Positions 9,041 to 18,003 of a stretch of 19,075 nucleotides of DNA are shown here, in pieces. The position numbers and the translations under genes are program-made. Source of the DNA: Zancudomyces culisetae (taxonomy: Eukaryota; Kickxellomycota; Harpellomycetes; Harpellales; Legeriomycetaceae); assembly GCA_001969505.1 (NCBI GenBank), contig LSSK01000711.1, positions 1 through 19,075 of the forward strand. The letters are read 5' to 3'. Under the pieces are notes generated by a model. It searched no databases, was not told the origin of the DNA, and was given only the letters and a program-made list of their open reading frames with translations. Positions within the stretch are counted from its first letter, which is position 1; each line of letters begins with the position of its first letter.

Positions 9041-11284
9041 ATGTTTCAAATATTGAACAGAACAGAAAAGAAGGCGGCAAGAATTTTGGGAGCAAATGCA
9101 GGTAGACTGGCCAGGGTTACCAGAAACTATTTCGGACCATGCAAAACCACGCAAAAGACATTTGACAAGATTCTTATAGCAAACAGAGGAGAAATAGCAT
9201 GCAGAGTCATCAGAACAGCAAAGAAAATGGGGATAAAAACAGTGGCTATATACTCGGACGCTGATGCAGACTCATTGCATGTCCGGCTTGCGGACGAGGC
9301 GATAAGAGTGGGGCCTGCACCAACATCGCAATCGTACCTGAACGTCCCAGCAATAATGGACGCTATTAAGCAGACAGGAGCACAGGCGGTTCATCCAGGA
9401 TATGGGTTTTTGTCAGAAAACGCCGAGTTTGTCAAAATGTTGGAAGCAAACAATGTTGAGTTTATTGGTCCTAACGAAAAAGCAATGCATGCTATGGGAG
9501 ATAAAATCCAGTCCAAGATTATAGCAAAGGAGGCCAAAGTCAACGTTATTCCAGGGTTTAATGGTGTGGTAAAGGATGTGAACCACGCAAAACAGATAGC
9601 AAACGAGATAGGCTATCCAGTGATGTTGAAGGCGTCCGCAGGTGGAGGAGGAAAGGGAATGAGAATAGCTTGGAACGAAAAAGATGTAGAGGAAAACTTC
9701 AGGCTCTGCACGGATGAGGCAAAGAGCAGTTTTGGAGACAGCAGACTGCTTGTAGAGCGATTCATTAACAACCCACGCCATATTGAAATCCAGATCATTG
9801 CAGATCGAAAAGGCAACGTGCTTTATTTGCCTGAAAGAGAGTGTTCAATCCAGCGCAGAAATCAGAAAGTGATAGAGGAAGCGCCATCACCACACATCGA
9901 CCCAGCAACAAGAAAAGCCATGGGAGAGCAAGCTGTATCTCTGGCCCGAAATGTCGACTATACATCTGCAGGGACAGTCGAGTTTCTGGTAGATGACCAG
10001 CGCCGTTTCTACTTTTTAGAAATGAATACCCGTCTTCAGGTAGAGCACCCAATTACAGAATACATTACTGGGATGGATTTGGTCGAGGAGATGATCAGAT
10101 CTGCTGCCAATCTGCCGCTAAGCACTACAAAGCAGGAAGATGTCAAGCTTGAAGGATGGGCAATTGAATCGCGTGTGTATGCAGAGGATCCTGAGAACTA
10201 TCTTCCATCAATTGGTACTCTGCAAAGTTATGTCGAGCCCAAACAAATTGCTGCAGAAAACGATGTGCGATGCGATTCAGGAATTACTGAAGGCTCCGAA
10301 ATCTCAATGTACTACGATCCAATGATTTGCAAGTTGTCAACTTATGGCAAGTCGCGCGAAGAGGCCCGTCAAGTTATGGAAAAGGCACTTGACCAATATC
10401 TGATTACAGGTGTCAACCACAATATTCCTCTGCTGCGTAGTGTTATTTCACATCCAAGTTTCAAAAAAGGAGATCTCTTTACCGGTTTTCTGGCAAAATA
10501 CTACCCACATGGGTTCAGAGGCCACTTACTATCAATCGAATCTGGCGAGGCTGCGGAATTCGCAATGGTTTCAGCCGCACTAAAGACTATTCTTGCCACC
10601 AGGGACTACTACCAATATGACAGTAGGGGTCTCAGCTCACTGGCTACACTTCCAGCGACTCAGAATGGCCACTTTACAGTCTCAATCCCTCAAATAGACG
10701 GTGAAAACCAGCCATTCAACCTTAATGCTCATGTCAATATATCTCTGGAGGGCTCAGGTGCCGGCGAAGGTGGAAAGATGATCAACTTCTTGGGGAAGAA
10801 CACGTTTACTGGAACTGTAGCATTTGATAATGCTGAGACTCCAGCAGACAAAAAGAGCCATAAAATCACAGTTGACTGGTCTATTGGTTCGTCCTTTGTC
10901 CATGTAAATGCAAACGGAAATGACTATGTAGTCCAGTATCAAGGACAGCTAAACACATCATATGGACTGCTGTTGCAGTACAAGGGTTCCAAGTACAATG
11001 TCTCTGTTTTGTCTAATAACCAAGCCACTCTGCTTAAGCACATGAAGCCAGTAGCCAAGGTTGACACAACAAACATGGTCTTAGCTCCAATGCCAGGAAC
11101 TATAGTTTCGATATCTGTAAAACCTGGTGATAAGGTGTCTGAAGGAATGGAGATAGCTGTAATCGAGGCAATGAAGATGCAGAACGTTTTGAGAGCACCA
11201 AGAACTGGTGTTATTAAGGTTGTTAATGTAAAAGTTGCAGAAGCTGTTAACGGAGAAGACGTCCTAGTTGAGTTGGAAAAATAA
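9041..11284 (+). CDS. PCCA: Propionyl-CoA carboxylase alpha subunit, mitochondrial
   Basis: Biotin-carrying subunit of propionyl-CoA carboxylase: it carboxylates its own biotin with ATP and bicarbonate, then hands the carboxyl group to the beta subunit. The frame is intronless, 747 aa from the ATG at 9041; the in-frame codon at 9020 is GTG and was not used. The first 45 or so residues are basic and hydroxylated (MFQILNRTEKKAARIL, then RLARVTRNYFG), a mitochondrial presequence. Biotin carboxylase starts at FDKILIANRGEIACRV. It has the ATP-grasp loop GGGGKGM near residue 200, the ERECSIQRRNQKVIEE segment, and EMNTRLQVEHPITE. A less conserved bridging region follows (about 500-670). The C-terminal biotinyl domain has APMPGTI and EAMKMQ, with the biotinylated lysine at 712. 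Similar layout occurs in methylcrotonyl-CoA carboxylase alpha, but the adjacent PCCB and overall similarity favour PCCA. Its divergent partner suggests coordinated expression. Confidence 0.97.
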   Translation: MFQILNRTEKKAARILGANAGRLARVTRNYFGPCKTTQKTFDKILIANRGEIACRVIRTAKKMGIKTVAIYSDADADSLHVRLADEAIRVGPAPTSQSYLNVPAIMDAIKQTGAQAVHPGYGFLSENAEFVKMLEANNVEFIGPNEKAMHAMGDKIQSKIIAKEAKVNVIPGFNGVVKDVNHAKQIANEIGYPVMLKASAGGGGKGMRIAWNEKDVEENFRLCTDEAKSSFGDSRLLVERFINNPRHIEIQIIADRKGNVLYLPERECSIQRRNQKVIEEAPSPHIDPATRKAMGEQAVSLARNVDYTSAGTVEFLVDDQRRFYFLEMNTRLQVEHPITEYITGMDLVEEMIRSAANLPLSTTKQEDVKLEGWAIESRVYAEDPENYLPSIGTLQSYVEPKQIAAENDVRCDSGITEGSEISMYYDPMICKLSTYGKSREEARQVMEKALDQYLITGVNHNIPLLRSVISHPSFKKGDLFTGFLAKYYPHGFRGHLLSIESGEAAEFAMVSAALKTILATRDYYQYDSRGLSSLATLPATQNGHFTVSIPQIDGENQPFNLNAHVNISLEGSGAGEGGKMINFLGKNTFTGTVAFDNAETPADKKSHKITVDWSIGSSFVHVNANGNDYVVQYQGQLNTSYGLLLQYKGSKYNVSVLSNNQATLLKHMKPVAKVDTTNMVLAPMPGTIVSISVKPGDKVSEGMEIAVIEAMKMQNVLRAPRTGVIKVVNVKVAEAVNGEDVLVELEK

Positions 11285-11430
11285 CTGCGTTTTTACTTGC
11301 CTTTTCCTTTATCTTTACTCTTATTTTTATTTGGCACTTTCGCATTGGTTTGTTGAGCAATATATGATCGCAATGCAATTACAGTTATTAATTCTCATTA
11401 TTATTTTTTTTGTCTAACGCTTTTTTTTTT

Positions 11431-11436
11431 AATAAA
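11431..11436 (+). terminator. Poly(A) signal AATAAA for PCCA
   Basis: This canonical hexamer follows a T-rich stretch about 150 nt after the PCCA stop codon, at a normal distance for the transcript end. Confidence 0.55.
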
Positions 11437-12301
11437 CTTTTGTTAGTCATCATGACGCTTCAATTGACATGTTGAAACCGAAATGAAAAAAAATGCAATA
11501 TAAGCACTTACGTATTTAAGGGGGAAGGTGGGTGATTGTGTCTTCATCAAAAAGATAGGCTTTCGGGATCATTTATGCACTTTATTTTGCACAGCTGATG
11601 TTTGTTGATTACGCAATATTGGCTTTTTTTGTTAAACGAAGCCTGGGTCCATCCACCTATACTTGTTCAGCAATTTATCTATGTAACCTAGGAGGCTCAT
11701 TTTTGATTATGGACTTAGTAAAAATATATAGATCATTGGACCATTAAATATGAAACATCTTGCAACTGAACAAAGCAAGAAATGCAACAATGCTTTTTGT
11801 TTGGTGGGTGGACCAGTTTGTAGTTTTGTGCGTTATATCGATGTTCACATATCTTTTCTCCACCGAATCTTGATTAGAAAATAGATAATACAAATGTGGG
11901 TTTATTAAACAAAAGGGTTTTTCATAAATAAAAAAAAACAGTTGGAGGTGAGGGGGGATAGATTGGCAAAAAAAAAATACAAGCAAAAAAAAAAAATAGT
12001 ATAAATACAAGGGGGAAACCACAACGAAAAAAAAAAAATAGCGGGACTTAAAGAAAGGCAAGGTGTTTCTTAAAAACAATACACAAATCAGGGCATACCA
12101 CGTTCAGCTTACAAGGTTAGTAGTTGAAACAGGGATTTTAATTTAAAATTCGGCTGTATTAGACACACAGTTTTCCGCACTATTCTGTTGTAAAGTGCAG
12201 AAAGGATATTTATTTAATCCCTAGCCTTTGCATGTTCAAGGAATGTGGAGACTCCTTTTAAATTAAAATAAAAGCTAAAACCCACTAAAAAAATAAAATT
12301 C
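11437..12301. other. Gene-free stretch between PCCA and ALDH7
   Basis: No gene is recognised. The region holds many homopolymer A/T runs, densest at about 11925-12045. A 111-codon minus-strand frame (11744-12079) is mostly Phe/Tyr/Leu from those poly(A) runs and is not called. The right end holds the ALDH7 promoter. Confidence 0.6.
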
Positions 12302-12309
12302 TATATAAA
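12302..12309 (+). promoter_or_regulatory. TATA box of the ALDH7 gene
   Basis: TATATAAA lies 44 nt upstream of the ATG at 12353. The short distance implies a very short 5' UTR, A-rich and lacking upstream ATGs. It is the cleanest TATA box in the window. Confidence 0.6.
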
Positions 12310-12352
12310 CACATCAATAGCAAGAGAAAAATAAATAGTAAATACAACAAAA

Positions 12353-13963
12353 ATGTCAGTTTCAAAGTCAGGATTTAAACTCATTACTGGAAAGTACGCA
12401 GTTTCAAAGACAGATCTCAGTTCACTGCTGAGCTCTCTAGGATTGAACAGCTCACCAGAGGCCGTAACACCAGGAGTATACAATGGCGTTGCAGCAGAAC
12501 AAGCCGGTAGTGGCGCAGGAGAGATAATACATTCCATTAGTCCTTCAACAGGCCAGCTCCTTGGAACTATCCAACAAGCCACAGTTAGTGACTTCAAGAC
12601 AACCCTAGAGGCTGTGAAGGAGACAAAGGCTATGTGGAGAGAGATGCCTGCACCAAAGAGAGGAGAAATTGTCCGCCAAATGCGTGAGGCTCTTAATGCC
12701 AAACGTACAGAACTAGGCAAGCTAGTCAGTTTGGAAATGGGAAAGATCTTGGTTGAGGGTATTGGTGAAGTCCAGGAATATATTGATGTGGCTGACTATG
12801 CCACAGGTTTGAGCCGAATGCTCAATGGAAAAGTCATTCCAAGTGAGCGACCAGGACATTTCATGAAGGAGATGTGGAACCCAATTGGAATAGTCGGTGT
12901 AATCAGTGCATTCAACTTCCCAGTCGCAGTATACGGCTGGAACAGTGCACTCAGTTTGATTTGTGGAAATCCAGTGATCTGGAAGCCAGCACCTACAACC
13001 GTACTGTCTGCAATTGCAGTAACCAAGATTTTGCAACAAGTTTTGAAAGATAACAACCTTCCTACCTCAATCTGCTCACTCGTTACTGGGGGTCCAGCAA
13101 TTGGCGAAGCAATGTCAACACACCCAGAAATTGACCTCGTCTCATTTACAGGCAGTACTAAGGTCGGATTGGAGGTTGCACTTCATGTCCAACGCAGATT
13201 TGGTCGCTCATTGCTAGAACTTGGTGGAAACAACGCCGTTGTCGTGGAAGATGATGCTGATATAGATCTTGCGGTTCGATCCATTCTGTTTGCAGCTGTG
13301 GGAACTGCAGGCCAGCGCTGCACTACTGCACGTAGATTGTTCCTTCACGAAAAAATACACGACCAGTTCCTGGAAAAACTCATTACTGCATACAAAAAGG
13401 CTATTACAATCGGAAACCCACTCGCCAGCAACGTTCTTTGTGGACCTTTGCACTCAGCCCGCGCAGTTGAGGAATATTTGAAGGGAATCGAAGCAGTCAA
13501 ACAACAGGGTGGTAAAATCCTACTTGGAGGAAACGCCATTGAGAAGGGTGTGCTTGAATCCGACTATTATGTAGAACCAACAATTACTTCTATTAGCCAC
13601 GACGCACCAGTTGTCCAAAACGAAATTTTCGCACCTATCCTCCACACCTTCAAATACTCCACCTTTGAAGAAGCCATCAGGCTGAACAACTCTGTTAGAC
13701 AAGGTTTGAGTTCTTCATTGTTTACCACCTCCCCAGAAAAGATCTTCCGATGGACAGGTGCAGGAGGTTCTGACTGTGGTATTGTCAACGCAAACATTCC
13801 CACCAATGGTGCAGAAATTGGAGGAGCCTTTGGTGGTGAAAAGGAGACTGGTGGTGGACGCGAGAGCGGAAGTGATGCTTGGAAACAATACATGAGAAGA
13901 CAAACATGTACCATAAACTATAGTGGAAGCTTACCTTTGGCTCAGGGAATCAAGTTTGAGTAA
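12353..13963 (+). CDS. ALDH7A1: Alpha-aminoadipic semialdehyde dehydrogenase (ALDH7, antiquitin family)
   Basis: NAD-dependent aldehyde dehydrogenase of the ALDH7 family. In animals the enzyme oxidises alpha-aminoadipic semialdehyde to alpha-aminoadipate in lysine/pipecolate breakdown and also acts on betaine and lipid aldehydes. The intronless frame gives 536 aa, the usual family length. Signatures seen: [12 protein letters not shown] with catalytic Asn188, SFTGSTKVG (cofactor fold), LLELGGNN with Glu289 as general base, and [12 protein letters not shown] with the nucleophile Cys323. The antiquitin-specific C-terminus follows: [17 protein letters not shown], then [13 protein letters not shown]. 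The ATG follows an A-rich leader (AAAATG). The first 21 residues lack acidic side chains and could be a weak mitochondrial presequence, but cytosolic location is equally possible. ALDH7 is rarely discussed in fungi. The substrate is inferred from the family and was not shown for this protein. Confidence 0.95.
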   Translation: MSVSKSGFKLITGKYAVSKTDLSSLLSSLGLNSSPEAVTPGVYNGVAAEQAGSGAGEIIHSISPSTGQLLGTIQQATVSDFKTTLEAVKETKAMWREMPAPKRGEIVRQMREALNAKRTELGKLVSLEMGKILVEGIGEVQEYIDVADYATGLSRMLNGKVIPSERPGHFMKEMWNPIGIVGVISAFNFPVAVYGWNSALSLICGNPVIWKPAPTTVLSAIAVTKILQQVLKDNNLPTSICSLVTGGPAIGEAMSTHPEIDLVSFTGSTKVGLEVALHVQRRFGRSLLELGGNNAVVVEDDADIDLAVRSILFAAVGTAGQRCTTARRLFLHEKIHDQFLEKLITAYKKAITIGNPLASNVLCGPLHSARAVEEYLKGIEAVKQQGGKILLGGNAIEKGVLESDYYVEPTITSISHDAPVVQNEIFAPILHTFKYSTFEEAIRLNNSVRQGLSSSLFTTSPEKIFRWTGAGGSDCGIVNANIPTNGAEIGGAFGGEKETGGGRESGSDAWKQYMRRQTCTINYSGSLPLAQGIKFE

Positions 13964-14068
13964 AAATATTTGTTCAAGGGTTAAGAGGAGAGAGTGTGTG
14001 TGAGGAATTGCTTATTTAATTATTCGTGAATATTTATAGTATTTTTATAATTCTAGCTATTCAATTGA
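13964..14068. other. Very short convergent 3' region (ALDH7 / PMT2)
   Basis: Only 105 bp separate the opposing stop codons, so the two 3' UTRs almost certainly overlap. A minus-strand ATTAAA variant (TTTAAT at 14015-14020) could serve PMT2. No canonical AATAAA is visible for ALDH7 within the gap, so its poly(A) site may use an A/T-rich variant. Confidence 0.6.
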
Positions 14069-16393
14069 TTAGATTGTCCATGTAGACAACCAATTCCTAT
14101 TTTTAATTTTGTGATTCGGATAGTCAAATCCAAAAGTAATTGGAGAGAAATAAACGAATACTGTGGTAATAACCACACCGCTAATCAAAATCAAATCCAC
14201 TACCCGGTATATCTTAAAGTTAAATCGGCCTATCTGCAGTGCCAAAAACAGTATTGCAAAGTACAGTGACGGAAAGTAGTGGTGTAGATACATAACTCTT
14301 CCCATAATAAAAAACGGAAGATAATGTAAAAACCATCCCAGCCACAAAAAGACACTGGGATAAAAGTACGTGTCGTCAATTGTAAATCGCGAATCCCTTT
14401 TATTTCTGGTGGTTCTTTTGTGTGCGATATAGCTTAATATCATATATATAGGCCCTAGTACTATGCTCAAACTGCTGATCCACCAAAGCATTGGGTTACC
14501 TAACATGTAGTATTTGTGGCGGTGGAATTCCCACCCAGACATCCTAATTCCATACCGCAACACCGGCCAGTCTAGTGGTTGTGATGCCAGATCATCTATC
14601 TTGTCTTCGTCTGGCACCAATCCGTTGTTTGTTCTTGCCATTGCTTTGTTGAGATATAAAAAGTTTTTAAAAAAGCTCTGCTTTGCCAGCTTGGGATTGC
14701 CATTTTTCAGGAATTGGTTCCATTGATTTTCTACATTCCATATCTGGTGTTCCTCCTTACCATCAAATCCACACACCACTTCTGACTGTTCGTATCCCCA
14801 TGCCGGAAGCTGATTCCCTGTAACCTGCAAATAGCACCCAGTTACTACATGCTTCAGTTTAAACTGTACCGTCAGCGCTTTAACCACATTTTCATTCTTT
14901 GGTCCTACTATTTCTATTTGCCAGTTGTCATTTTTCTCATCCTTTTCTTTACCACTAACGTCTTTTTTTCGTCCAGATACCTCATAGTATTTAGAATTTA
15001 GCAACCACTTGTGATTTCTGGATACTGTCAACATCCCCTCTGTGTTTACATGCCTTAGTCTAACTATACTTTTGTTCTTAATATACTCTATACTATCTGT
15101 CCCTGTCGCTGTCGTCATTGCTGTCTCTGGATCCGAATTTTTTTCTGATCCTATCCTTGTACTTTCATCATTTTTCTCTTTAGTATACTCTTTGAAAAAT
15201 AGCCATTCGTTGTTATTATCTTTATGGCCATAACACGTTACTTGGTGATTATTGGATCCTCCAGGTATTGGGCTGTCATGTGAGTGGAATAACCCATAGT
15301 CACCTCCTGCTGCTCTCATTGTCACCTTTGATCCATATGCCACATCAAATGGCTGATGTAGTAAATCTATCCCCCTGAGGTGTGCTTGAAACAGCGATGG
15401 CATCGTACCATCTCCCGGCCCAGACTTATTCAGTATCATGAAGTGTATTTTGAAACTCACTAGATACACAATTAGTGGTACCAATATCAGCGTGATGGCT
15501 CGGATAATAAAGTTTTTGCAAAAGGTAGTAGTAGATACAAATCTATGTGATCGTTGAGAGTTTCCTATCATTCGGTATAAATCATCCAATGTATACAACC
15601 CCACTAGCCCATATACAAACAAACCTACCCACTTGGAGCTTAGTACCAGCCCCAAGGAAAGTCCTGTAAATAGTAACCACTTGTTTTTCTCTTTGTCGTT
15701 TGGATCAACCATTGGATTTTTATTCCTTCTCAATTCGAGGCTGTATAGTCCACTAATTCCGTAAACACTCATCGCTGTAAAGCACAACAGCATCGAATCC
15801 AGCAAAATAAATCTACTAATCGTGCATAACGCGTTGTCAAATGTTACAAACAACGCAGCCAGCCCTGCAATCTTTTTTGAAGACCCAAAGTTTAGCATTG
15901 TGTAATATGCGAATGGTACCAACATCACTCCAAACATTGCATTAAACTGCCTCATAAATTTATAGTTTACCCCTTTTGGATATGTTGCCCCAGAGTCAAA
16001 TTCAAATTGTCCATTAAATCCCACTAAATACTCCGATAGCGCCACTAGCATCTTTGCAAGTGGTGGATGCACATCGTGGTAGAATGTTTGTTTGATGTAA
16101 TATCCTCCAAATTTACCAAAATGTGCTTCATCCCAAACAACCCGGTCCGACACGCCTATCTTGTATAGCCTTGTGAACAAGGACATCCCAATCAGGGTGA
16201 TTGGAAGAGCAATATTGGCGATTCGATCCCATTTTCCTTTTATCAGTGAACCCTTGGTTATGTAAGTTGCCCCAAACTCATTCTTTTTAGTGTCTTCATA
16301 ACCCCTTCCAGAATCCCCAGGTACGTTTAATGCTTGGTACTCGAATGGCTTCTTATTCGTTTTGTACCTCATCCCCATAGTTTCCAAACTCAT
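14069..16393 (-). CDS. PMT2: Protein O-mannosyltransferase, PMT2 family
   Basis: ER-membrane enzyme that transfers mannose from dolichyl-phosphate-mannose to Ser/Thr of secretory proteins, usually as a heterodimer with a PMT1-family partner. Uninterrupted, 774 aa, close to yeast Pmt2. The first luminal loop holds VVWDEAHFGKFGGYYIK (catalytic-region Asp88-Glu89) and YHDVHPPLAK (about 105-114); the DEAHFGKFG form is typical of PMT2 rather than PMT1 (DETHFG) or PMT4 (DEVHFG). Several hydrophobic membrane segments flank it. The central luminal MIR region spans about residues 355-560 and includes LFHSHDSPIPGGSNNHQVTC and NEWLFF. HHYFPSLYFAILFLAL (704-719) is a conserved C-terminal signature, and the protein ends WLSTWTI. 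Two hydrophilic insertions interrupt the MIR region (about 403-440 and 473-490), rich in Lys, Glu, Asp, Ser and Thr. The start is the first ATG after an A-rich leader. The protein is orientated tail to tail with ALDH7 and has no functional link to it that I can see. Confidence 0.95.
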   Translation of the reverse strand: MSLETMGMRYKTNKKPFEYQALNVPGDSGRGYEDTKKNEFGATYITKGSLIKGKWDRIANIALPITLIGMSLFTRLYKIGVSDRVVWDEAHFGKFGGYYIKQTFYHDVHPPLAKMLVALSEYLVGFNGQFEFDSGATYPKGVNYKFMRQFNAMFGVMLVPFAYYTMLNFGSSKKIAGLAALFVTFDNALCTISRFILLDSMLLCFTAMSVYGISGLYSLELRRNKNPMVDPNDKEKNKWLLFTGLSLGLVLSSKWVGLFVYGLVGLYTLDDLYRMIGNSQRSHRFVSTTTFCKNFIIRAITLILVPLIVYLVSFKIHFMILNKSGPGDGTMPSLFQAHLRGIDLLHQPFDVAYGSKVTMRAAGGDYGLFHSHDSPIPGGSNNHQVTCYGHKDNNNEWLFFKEYTKEKNDESTRIGSEKNSDPETAMTTATGTDSIEYIKNKSIVRLRHVNTEGMLTVSRNHKWLLNSKYYEVSGRKKDVSGKEKDEKNDNWQIEIVGPKNENVVKALTVQFKLKHVVTGCYLQVTGNQLPAWGYEQSEVVCGFDGKEEHQIWNVENQWNQFLKNGNPKLAKQSFFKNFLYLNKAMARTNNGLVPDEDKIDDLASQPLDWPVLRYGIRMSGWEFHRHKYYMLGNPMLWWISSLSIVLGPIYMILSYIAHKRTTRNKRDSRFTIDDTYFYPSVFLWLGWFLHYLPFFIMGRVMYLHHYFPSLYFAILFLALQIGRFNFKIYRVVDLILISGVVITTVFVYFSPITFGFDYPNHKIKNRNWLSTWTI

Positions 16394-17417
16394 TTTTTTT
16401 GTGGTTTGTATTTTATTGAATTTTAATATACAATTGCAAATGTATGTTTATCTTTTTTATCCTTTGTTTAGCTGAATATTGTTTTTCATAATTAAAGTTT
16501 ATTCTCACCAATATCGGAGTACTGTATTGTTTCTTAAAGTTGCCAAAGCTGTCAGCCAAACCCTGATATTTCAACAATTCTGGATTAAAGTGTCTAAGAC
16601 ATCAAATACTTGCACACCATTGGATCAATCACCCTCCAGCTGTCGCAATTAATCCTGAAATAGCTGTTGTGAGTGGACGATTTGAATTTGTAAAATTTGC
16701 AAAATTTTCATACATCGAATCAGAGATTGAGCACGCCAAAAGCATAAAGCCATTTAGTAACTACATGTCTCTCCCCATTTTTTTTTTGTGATGTGTTATG
16801 GCGAAATGCATAAAAATTTCAATACAACACTTGAGGATTACTAAAAAGATCTGAATAAACCAAGGCAAACCTGCTTCAGAGGATCGCCAAAAAAAAAGAG
16901 AAAACCCATGTAGCAACAGCTCTTTTTTTTTGGGGGGTTTACTCATTTTGCTTTTTTTTCCAAAGCTCTGTGAGGCAATTACAATACATGTGTGGGACTT
17001 GGGTTCTTCATATTTAGCTGAATTTAATGATATTAACAACAGATCAAATTTTTGAAGAGAAATATCGCCAGAAAGGCAGGCAAGAGAACGAAGCGCTTGT
17101 AGTTTTTTACATAATGTACGTCAAGTATGTGCCCAAATCTCCCTTCTACCATTTCCTGTGGTGAAATCCTATAGCTGCATGATGATATCGAGTTGTGCTT
17201 TTCACTCTGCCCTTTCTTCTCTCACTATAGTTTGTACTCTAGCCTAGTACTTTTCTCTCGTGATTTTTATTCTCTTTTAGGCTTATGATGGCAGAATTCA
17301 CAATCATCTTTCTAAATTAAAAAAAAAATTTTTTTCTTTGCATTTTAATGGAGGTTTCCCAACTGATAAAAAAAATCTAGGAATTAATTTTGCTATTAAA
17401 TCAGAATCTTGAAAAAG
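16394..17417. other. Divergent intergenic region between PMT2 and the RRM gene
   Basis: This region of about 1 kb must hold both promoters. Several short frames are open on the plus strand (16567-16791 without ATG, 17027-17164 with ATG, 17281-17412). The 17027-17164 frame weakly resembles part of a SET-domain methyltransferase of the SETD3/SETD4 type, but no complete gene could be assembled. T-rich tracts ending in AG (for example at 17280) look like splice acceptors, so a decayed or multi-exon gene is possible. Confidence 0.5.
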
Positions 17418-17425
17418 TATATATA
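17418..17425 (+). promoter_or_regulatory. TATA box of the RRM protein gene
   Basis: TATATATA lies 70 nt upstream of the chosen ATG at 17488, comparable in spacing to the ALDH7 TATA box. Confidence 0.5.
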
Positions 17426-17487
17426 CATTCCGTGCCTAAACATTGGTGTTCAAGATCAATAGGAAAAAAAAAACGATTAATAGAAAA

Positions 17488-18003
17488 ATGTCAATGAGAA
17501 TTACCAGCAATCTGCTCAGAGCCACCAGAGCCACCAGAAACTGTCTAGCTTTGACAAACCAGGCCAGAAACTTCTGTGTCAGAACACTTTTTGTTGGAAA
17601 TATCCCATATGTCTCTAACGAAACCCACCTTCAAGAATGCTTTGGCAATTTCGGAAAGATCGATAAGATCCACATGCCCAAAGGTCCTGATGGCAACCAC
17701 AAGGGTTACGGATTTGTAAGTTTTATAGTCGGTGAGCGCCCAACACCAAATGAAGATGGAACTCCAAAGATTGTGATCCCAACCGACCAAGAAATCCAAG
17801 AAGCCGAAAAACTTGTCAGCAGAGTTATTCAAAAAGTTTCAGGTCTTGACTATATGGGAAGAACCCTTAGAGTTGATTATGCATCTAACGATTCAGCAGG
17901 TTCTAAAAAAAATTCATTCTTCAGCGAGCGCCGCCAAGATAACTCAAACCGAGGCAGACAGGATCTCGATTCCAATCCTAGAGAAAGAAGATTCCGCGAA
18001 TAA
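17488..18003 (+). CDS. Small RRM RNA-binding protein, probably mitochondrial
   Basis: Single RNA-recognition-motif protein of 171 aa. The ATG at 17488 was chosen because the longer frame begins upstream at a TTG, and this ATG has an A-rich leader and the TATA box at the right distance. The first 30 or so residues (MSMRITSNLLRATRATRNCL and on to RNFC) are basic, hydroxylated and lack acids, as in mitochondrial presequences. RNP2 is LFVGNIPY and RNP1 is KGYGFVSF; the domain closes with MGRTLRVDYAS. Between RNP1 and the last strand lie about 20 residues more than normal (GERPTPNEDGTPKIVIPTDQ). They are either a true loop insertion or an in-frame retained intron. The tail is rich in Arg, Ser, Asn and Asp (RRQDNSNRGRQD), typical of RNA-binding tails. 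The RNA target is unknown; an organellar RNA processing or stability role is an inference. Confidence 0.85.
   Translation: MSMRITSNLLRATRATRNCLALTNQARNFCVRTLFVGNIPYVSNETHLQECFGNFGKIDKIHMPKGPDGNHKGYGFVSFIVGERPTPNEDGTPKIVIPTDQEIQEAEKLVSRVIQKVSGLDYMGRTLRVDYASNDSAGSKKNSFFSERRQDNSNRGRQDLDSNPRERRFRE

Noticed and set aside
11744-12079. 111-codon minus-strand frame
   Set aside because: It is mostly Phe/Leu/Tyr encoded by poly(A)/(T) tracts, has no domain and is explained by base composition.
17179-17366. Box C-like ATGATGA at about 17179 as a possible C/D snoRNA
   Set aside because: There is no CTGA box D at a proper distance (the nearest is about 180 nt away) and no terminal stem.
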